Shown: piece after piece, positions 59,490 through 64,000 of the stretch
Position numbering within the stretch: the stretch's first letter is position 1
Layout: every line of letters starts with the position of its first letter
Assembly: GCA_026192395.1 (NCBI GenBank)
Contig: WACF01000001.1
Location: 1,697,637-1,761,636, forward strand
DNA from: Proteobacteria bacterium 005FR1
Lineage (GTDB): Bacteria > Pseudomonadota > Gammaproteobacteria > Pseudomonadales > Cellvibrionaceae
DNA length: 64,000 nucleotides
Direction of reading: 5' to 3'
The notes under the pieces: model-generated
What the model was told of the DNA's origin: nothing
Databases searched by the model: none
What the model saw: the letters and a program-made list of their open reading frames with translations, nothing else
Position numbers and translations under genes: made by a program

Positions 59490-62345
59490 TCAATGCTGAG
59501 CGAGCAGTATATCGAGCGTTTCCAGATTTACCGGCTTTGTGATGTGTTCATCAAAGCCCGCCTCCATACTGCGCTTGCGATCCTCGGGCTGTCCGTAGCC
59601 CGTCACCGCCACCAGCCGGGTGTTTTTCAGCTGGCCGCTGCTGCGCAGGCTCCGGGCGAAATCGAAACCGCTGATGCCGGGCAGGCCGATATCGCAGAGA
59701 ATCAGATCGAAGGTCTCCGCCTGCAGCACCTGACTCGCTTCACCGGCGCTTCTGGCAGTGCTGACCAGATGCCCCTTGAGCTCCAGCAGGCTTGCCAGCG
59801 TGTCCGCCGCGTCCACGTTATCCTCCACGATCAGGACCCGCTTCTGCACGCCTTTGGCCGGCTCGGCACTTTCTGGCAACTTGCCATGAGTGCGGCTCAG
59901 GGGCAGCCAGACCAGAAATTCCGCGCCCTGGCCCGCGCCTTCGCTGCGTGCTTCGATGTAACCGCCGTGGAGTTCCGTCAGGCTTTTCGCCAGCGCCAGG
60001 CCGAGCCCCAGCCCCCCGGTCGCACGCGCCACGTCCTGAGCTTCCTGCAAGAAGGGCTCGAAAATACGCGACAGCATTTCCTGACGGATTCCCACACCGG
60101 TGTCGATGACTTTAACGAGCGCAAAGCCTTCGCAGGCTTCGGTAACGACGGTCACGGTGCCCGACGCTTCGGTGAACTTGATGGCGTTGCCGAGCAGGTT
60201 GTCGAAGATCTGCACCAGACGGACCCAGTCGCCTGCGACCCACAGGTCCTCATCACTGTAGCTCTGTACGAGATTCAGTTTGCGTTTTTCGAGATGAGGA
60301 ATGCGATCCTGCAGCACACTCCTGAGCACATCGCGGATTCGCAGCGGCTTGAGACCCAGCTCGATCTTTCCACGCGCGATTCGCGAAACTTCGAGTAGTC
60401 CATCGACGATCTGAGTGACGTGCTTCGATTGTCGTTCCAGTACCTGGATCGCATGCTGCAATCTCGGGTCCTCGCTTTGGCTGATCTTGGCGAGCGCAGT
60501 GGCGGCTGTGATCGCCGCCAAGGGATTGCGTAGCTCATGCCCCAGCATGGCCAGATATTCGTCCTTGCGCTGGTCGGATTCACGCAACAGCTGTTCGACC
60601 TGAAGTTGTTGGGTGACATCGGTGTTGGTGCCGAGCCAGCGAACGATTTCTCCGGACGCATCGCGCACTGGCAGCGCGCGGGACAGGAACCAGCGATACT
60701 GCCCGTCTTTGCCGCGCATCGGGAAGGTGTCTTCCCAGGGTTCGCCGGACTTGATACAGCCGAGGTATTTCGCCTTGACCTGTTGCAGAAAGTCAGGGTG
60801 GGGAACGCCTTCCCAACCCATGCCCAGCATCTGCTCCGGGGTGGTGCCTGTGAAATCAAACCAGCGCTGGTTGTACCAGAAAATATGGCCGTGCTTGTCT
60901 GCCATCCAGGCAAGCTGCGCAATGTTGTCGGCGAGAATACGAAATCGTTCCTCGCTCTCCCGCAGGGCGGCTTCGGTTTCCTTTTGTTCGGTAACGTCGG
61001 TACTGGATCCGACAAAGCCTTTGAATTCACCACTTGCGGTGAAGCGCGGTTTGCCCCAGGAATCGAACCAACGCCACTGACCATCGGCCCGCTTGACTCG
61101 CGCCTGTGCGTGGAAAGGTTCACGGCGGGCGACCGCCTTCATGAAATTGCGGACGTAGCCATCCATATCTTCGGGGTGCACGAGTTTACGCCAGCGTTCG
61201 CCAGTCATTTCTTCGCGGCCGACGCCAAAGAAGTTACAGAAGGTCTCGTTCACCAGCTCCTGCTGTCCTTCGATGTCGTGCACCCATACCGCCTGCGGGA
61301 GCCCGTCGGCCATCTCCCTGAAACGCGCCTCGCTTTCGCGCAACGCGTCTTCAGTGTTCTTGAGATCGGTGATGTCCACAAGGGTGACAACAATCCCCTC
61401 CACGCTGAGGCTGTCCGTACGGTACGGCAGCACCCGCCGGGTGAACCAGCGACCGTCGCTGCCGTGAATATTACGCCAACGCGGAACGTGATCGTCCAGC
61501 ACGCCGCGCGCGTCGTCGACCATGCCGTTGTGCAGTAATTCGTGCTCGATTTTGCTGACGTGCAGGCCTCGGTGGGCGGGAGTGATCTCGAGAATCTCCT
61601 CAACGATCGGGGTGAAGCGTTTGATTCGAAGTTCCTCATCGAGGAAAAGCGTCGCCACCTCGGTGCTGGCGAAAAAATTCACCAGGTCATCATGGGCAAC
61701 CTTGAGCTGTTCGACTTTTTCCTCGAGACGGCGGTTGAGAAAGCGCAGTTCCGAGGTGCTGTGCTCCAGCTCGCGGTTGGACAGCTGCAGTTCCTCGTTC
61801 ATCGCCAACGTGGCGTCGTGAGACTCGCGCAAGTCGTGGTTGGCGGCGCTGAGTTTTTCCTCGGTGACATAGAGCGCGTGGCGCGCCTCGTCCAATTCCC
61901 GCTCCAGCTCCGCGATTCTGGCCGCATCCGGGCCGTTGCGGCGCACACCGGCCTGATCTCGCCGGCCGATTCTCTCGAGCGGCTCGAAGCAGACGATCAC
62001 CGCGCCTTCACCAAGGTCGAGCGCCGGTTGGGCCGTAATTCTGGACATGTGGTTGTCGGTCGTTCTCTCCACATCATAGGTAACCACTTTCCGACGCTCG
62101 GCACGACAGCGTTCGATCGCGTTGCGAAGCGGACAAGAGAGCTCTGAGGGCGATAGCTTGCGCAGGCCAAAAACGGCCGAGTGTTCGTCTGCAGTTTGGA
62201 GGTAGGGGGAAAGATCGCCATGGACAAACAGCACGCGATCATCGGCGCTGATGGCAAAAGTAGGTGGCAAGATGGCGTCGAACACTGCCCGGCAGGACAG
62301 TCTCTCGTGATCAGCCAGATTGTCGGTTATCGATGAATGCGCCAT
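59490..62345 (-). CDS. Hybrid histidine kinase with CheB/CheR-fusion-like N-terminus, PAS domains and receiver
   Basis: The 951-residue cytoplasmic protein begins with the PAS-like segment found at the end of CheB-CheR fusion proteins (AISADDRVLFVHGDLSPYL, SPSELSCPLRNAIERC), then a coiled coil (about 145-225), then PAS domains (about 230-340, 345-465 and 470-590), the last two with PAC ends (FVGSSTDVTEQK, WLGTNTDVTQQL). The kinase core has H603 in LGHELRNPL and DNLLGNAIKF, then GLGLGLALAKSL. The C-terminal receiver (about 833-951) has D885 in LCDIGLPG. A CheB or CheR domain is missing, so it probably lost them. The signal is unknown. Confidence 0.92.
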   Translation of the reverse strand: MAHSSITDNLADHERLSCRAVFDAILPPTFAISADDRVLFVHGDLSPYLQTADEHSAVFGLRKLSPSELSCPLRNAIERCRAERRKVVTYDVERTTDNHMSRITAQPALDLGEGAVIVCFEPLERIGRRDQAGVRRNGPDAARIAELERELDEARHALYVTEEKLSAANHDLRESHDATLAMNEELQLSNRELEHSTSELRFLNRRLEEKVEQLKVAHDDLVNFFASTEVATLFLDEELRIKRFTPIVEEILEITPAHRGLHVSKIEHELLHNGMVDDARGVLDDHVPRWRNIHGSDGRWFTRRVLPYRTDSLSVEGIVVTLVDITDLKNTEDALRESEARFREMADGLPQAVWVHDIEGQQELVNETFCNFFGVGREEMTGERWRKLVHPEDMDGYVRNFMKAVARREPFHAQARVKRADGQWRWFDSWGKPRFTASGEFKGFVGSSTDVTEQKETEAALRESEERFRILADNIAQLAWMADKHGHIFWYNQRWFDFTGTTPEQMLGMGWEGVPHPDFLQQVKAKYLGCIKSGEPWEDTFPMRGKDGQYRWFLSRALPVRDASGEIVRWLGTNTDVTQQLQVEQLLRESDQRKDEYLAMLGHELRNPLAAITAATALAKISQSEDPRLQHAIQVLERQSKHVTQIVDGLLEVSRIARGKIELGLKPLRIRDVLRSVLQDRIPHLEKRKLNLVQSYSDEDLWVAGDWVRLVQIFDNLLGNAIKFTEASGTVTVVTEACEGFALVKVIDTGVGIRQEMLSRIFEPFLQEAQDVARATGGLGLGLALAKSLTELHGGYIEARSEGAGQGAEFLVWLPLSRTHGKLPESAEPAKGVQKRVLIVEDNVDAADTLASLLELKGHLVSTARSAGEASQVLQAETFDLILCDIGLPGISGFDFARSLRSSGQLKNTRLVAVTGYGQPEDRKRSMEAGFDEHITKPVNLETLDILLAQH

Positions 62346-62621
62346 TATACGTCACCACCCATTGCTTACGGTGGACACGGGCGTCTCCATCTTTTTCCGT
62401 CACATAAACTGCAATCAGCACCTCTGTTATCAAGGGGAAGAGGATGGACTGCGCTGCCCGTGCACCGCGGGACCCGCCACGCTGTGGCTCGGGTCGGTCT
62501 GTGCGGGTCATTGCAAATATTGGTCCCGAACCAAGCGCGGGAGAGAAGTGCACTGTACATACGTCCCAGTGATCATCGGGTTTGAAAGCGCGCGTTAACC
62601 GGAAAAACAGGAGGCTGAGAA

Positions 62622-63077
62622 ATGAAGATCTGGGTGGATGCCGATGCATGTCCTGTTGTCATCAGGGAGATCCTTTTCCGTGCCGCGGCACGTACCGAGA
62701 CACAGCTGACCCTGGTGGCCAATCAGGCTCTGCAGACCCCCGCTTCGCCCTTCATTCGCAGCGTGCAGGTAGCCGGCGGCTTCGATGTAGCGGACAACGA
62801 AATTGTTCAGCGCGTGCAATCAGGCGATCTGGTCATCACCAGCGACATTCCGTTGGCGGCGGAAGTGATCGAAAAAGGAGCGCTGGCGCTGAATCCCCGT
62901 GGCGAACTCTACACCCGGGAGAACATTCGTTCACGCCTCAACATGCGCGACTTCCTGGACACCCTGCGTGCAAGTGGCATCCAGACCGGCGGCTCAGCCG
63001 CAATGAGCGCCAGCGACAAGCAACGTTTTGCCAATCAGCTGGACAAGATTCTGGGCAAAGCCGCACGAAAAGAATGA
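62622..63077 (+). CDS. yaiI: YaiI/YqxD (UPF0178) family protein
   Basis: GGAGG ten bases before ATG gives the 151-residue product [19 protein letters not shown], the family's start. [35 protein letters not shown] is the PIN-domain-like core with acidic residues D7, D9 and D72-like positions. Bacterial members are small NYN/PIN-type proteins, perhaps nucleases, of unknown physiological role. It is divergent from the histidine kinase gene. Confidence 0.95.
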   Translation: MKIWVDADACPVVIREILFRAAARTETQLTLVANQALQTPASPFIRSVQVAGGFDVADNEIVQRVQSGDLVITSDIPLAAEVIEKGALALNPRGELYTRENIRSRLNMRDFLDTLRASGIQTGGSAAMSASDKQRFANQLDKILGKAARKE

Positions 63078-63399
63078 CTGCTCTTCAGGAACGATCCAGA
63101 TCTCCTGCCCTCCTCTCCTTCTTCCGCCTTTTTGTCGAGCTCGCCAAATAGCTCAACCGTGTTGCACAGAAATTGCATCGGCTGGTCTCCCCGCCGACGA
63201 TGCGATGTCCGCACGCGATGCGTGCCTGCCGCGGAACATCCGAAGGGCGACATCTTTCCACCAGAGGCGAGCGATGCACCATCGAGCTCAAACAGCCTCA
63301 ATCGGCGTCGGGCGCATTACAAAGGGCCGGTAAAACTTACAGGCTCAAAAAATTCTCGATGGATTAGCCGTGACATGACGGCATGATGGGGAGCAACCG
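63078..63399. other. Intergenic region before sortase gene, no gene seen
   Basis: These 322 bases hold only overlapping shadow frames on both strands. GGGGAG at 63388-63393 is the ribosome-binding site for the sortase gene. No terminator is clear. Confidence 0.5.
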
Positions 63400-64000
63400 A
63401 TGCGACAAGGATTGGAACGACTGTTCTGGGTGATCGGTGGACTACTTGTGTTGCCTTTTATCCTGCAGCAGGGACTGGTGTTGAGTCGCAACAGCGACGC
63501 GGCGGCGGCGCCACAGCTTTATTCCGCGCCGGTCGCACATCCCGCGATTGCGACATCGCTGAGACCCGCGGAAATCGCCACCACCCGCGATGCAACTGAC
63601 GAACGAGAGTCGCTGCACACGTCGGCGCCAAAACAACCGGCGGCGAACAGAGCCGATGCAGGCAGCGCCCGGATACGCGAAGGCCTCGCCTTCGCCAAGC
63701 TGCACGAGCCAGATACCTCCTCCTGGTCCAAAAGCAGGCTCAGCACCTGGCGCGAGCTGGCGGAGCGGGTCACCGGTCGCCCGGTGGGCAGCCTGCTGAT
63801 ACCGTCAGTGGAACTGGAAATTCCGGTATTCCCGGACGCGGACGAACTGGCTTTTACGCTCGGTGCCGGCATCATCCCCGGAACCGGCAGCCTGGAAGGC
63901 GACAGCAACATTGGCATGGCCAGCCACCGCGACGGTCATTTTCGGCAGCTCAAAAATGTCTCCGTGGGCGATCTCATTCTGGTGAAAACACCCACACGCC
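63400..64000 (+). CDS. Sortase family protein, C-terminus beyond window edge
   Basis: The ATG at 63400, six bases after GGGGAG, opens a frame that runs to the window end with 200 residues visible. A hydrophobic segment at about 9-25 (WVIGGLLVLPFILQQG) is an N-terminal anchor, followed by a polar linker to about 128. The sortase fold starts near 129: GSLLIPSVELEIPVF, PGTGSLEGDSNIGMASHRDGHF with the catalytic His176, and QLKNVSVGDLILVKTP. The catalytic Cys and Arg lie past the edge. Proteobacterial sortases of this kind usually sit beside a single dedicated target gene, which would be expected to the right. Confidence 0.85.
   Translation, partial: MRQGLERLFWVIGGLLVLPFILQQGLVLSRNSDAAAAPQLYSAPVAHPAIATSLRPAEIATTRDATDERESLHTSAPKQPAANRADAGSARIREGLAFAKLHEPDTSSWSKSRLSTWRELAERVTGRPVGSLLIPSVELEIPVFPDADELAFTLGAGIIPGTGSLEGDSNIGMASHRDGHFRQLKNVSVGDLILVKTPTR

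Overview
The window is one contiguous piece of a GC-rich bacterial chromosome with densely packed genes on both strands. Signal peptides, lipoproteins with lipoboxes, an OmpW-type porin, a TonB-dependent receptor and other beta-barrel proteins show a Gram-negative cell. The gene mix (ElaA, YaiI, YjbQ, an Aer-like chemoreceptor, FNR and Fur sites, fatty acid beta-oxidation genes, a proteobacterial-type sortase) points to an aerobic or facultative, probably aquatic gammaproteobacterium. No rRNA or other marker is present, so the lineage cannot be fixed. I saw no tRNA, rRNA, CRISPR array, insertion sequence or prophage.

Layout. 1-8.5 kb: a minus-strand operon for a di-heme peroxidase with a Met/His-rich tail, then a REC-GGDEF protein, a DUF885 lipoprotein, YjbQ, and two overlapping FMN-barrel genes. 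8.5-11.8 kb: a minus-strand cluster of a monoheme cytochrome c and a thiamine-diphosphate E1 alpha/beta pair, then a glycine-zipper lipoprotein. 12-18.9 kb: alpha/beta hydrolase, PAS-GGDEF cyclase, DUF1499, CPBP protease, ElaA and two lipoproteins. 18.9-21.4 kb: an encapsulin nanocompartment operon (encapsulated ferritin, shell, flavin reductase). 21.5-27.7 kb: small membrane and secreted proteins, then a type III polyketide synthase, methyltransferase and FAD oxygenase operon and a GST. 28-39 kb: an OafA-type acyltransferase split by one amber codon, then many secreted proteins, including two long paralogs of unknown function on either side of a PHP hydrolase, a PI-PLC-like protein and a two-domain retropepsin-like protein. 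39-46.6 kb: DUF1080 protein, OmpW with two FNR-like boxes, pirin, exported SDR, hydrolase, OsmC, membrane protein and Aer-like chemoreceptor. 46.7-50.9 kb: a redoxin/cytochrome c/copper-monooxygenase-like fusion, enoyl-CoA hydratase, acyl-CoA dehydrogenase and a CPXCG protein. 51-56.6 kb: an iron-uptake unit (TonB receptor plus PepSY reductase) beside a Fur box. 56.7-64 kb: a SAM-II-like riboswitch with terminator before a Cys/Met PLP enzyme, a YWTD propeller protein, a large hybrid histidine kinase, YaiI and a sortase cut by the window end.

Themes. Iron and redox handling recur: encapsulated ferritin with a flavoprotein reductase, Fur-controlled uptake, di-heme peroxidase, OmpW and Aer. The most notable items are the three-gene encapsulin operon, whose reductase carries an unexplained helical N-terminal extension, the SAM-II-like leader with a complete promoter-aptamer-terminator layout, the type III PKS cluster, and the single-stop acyltransferase pseudogene.
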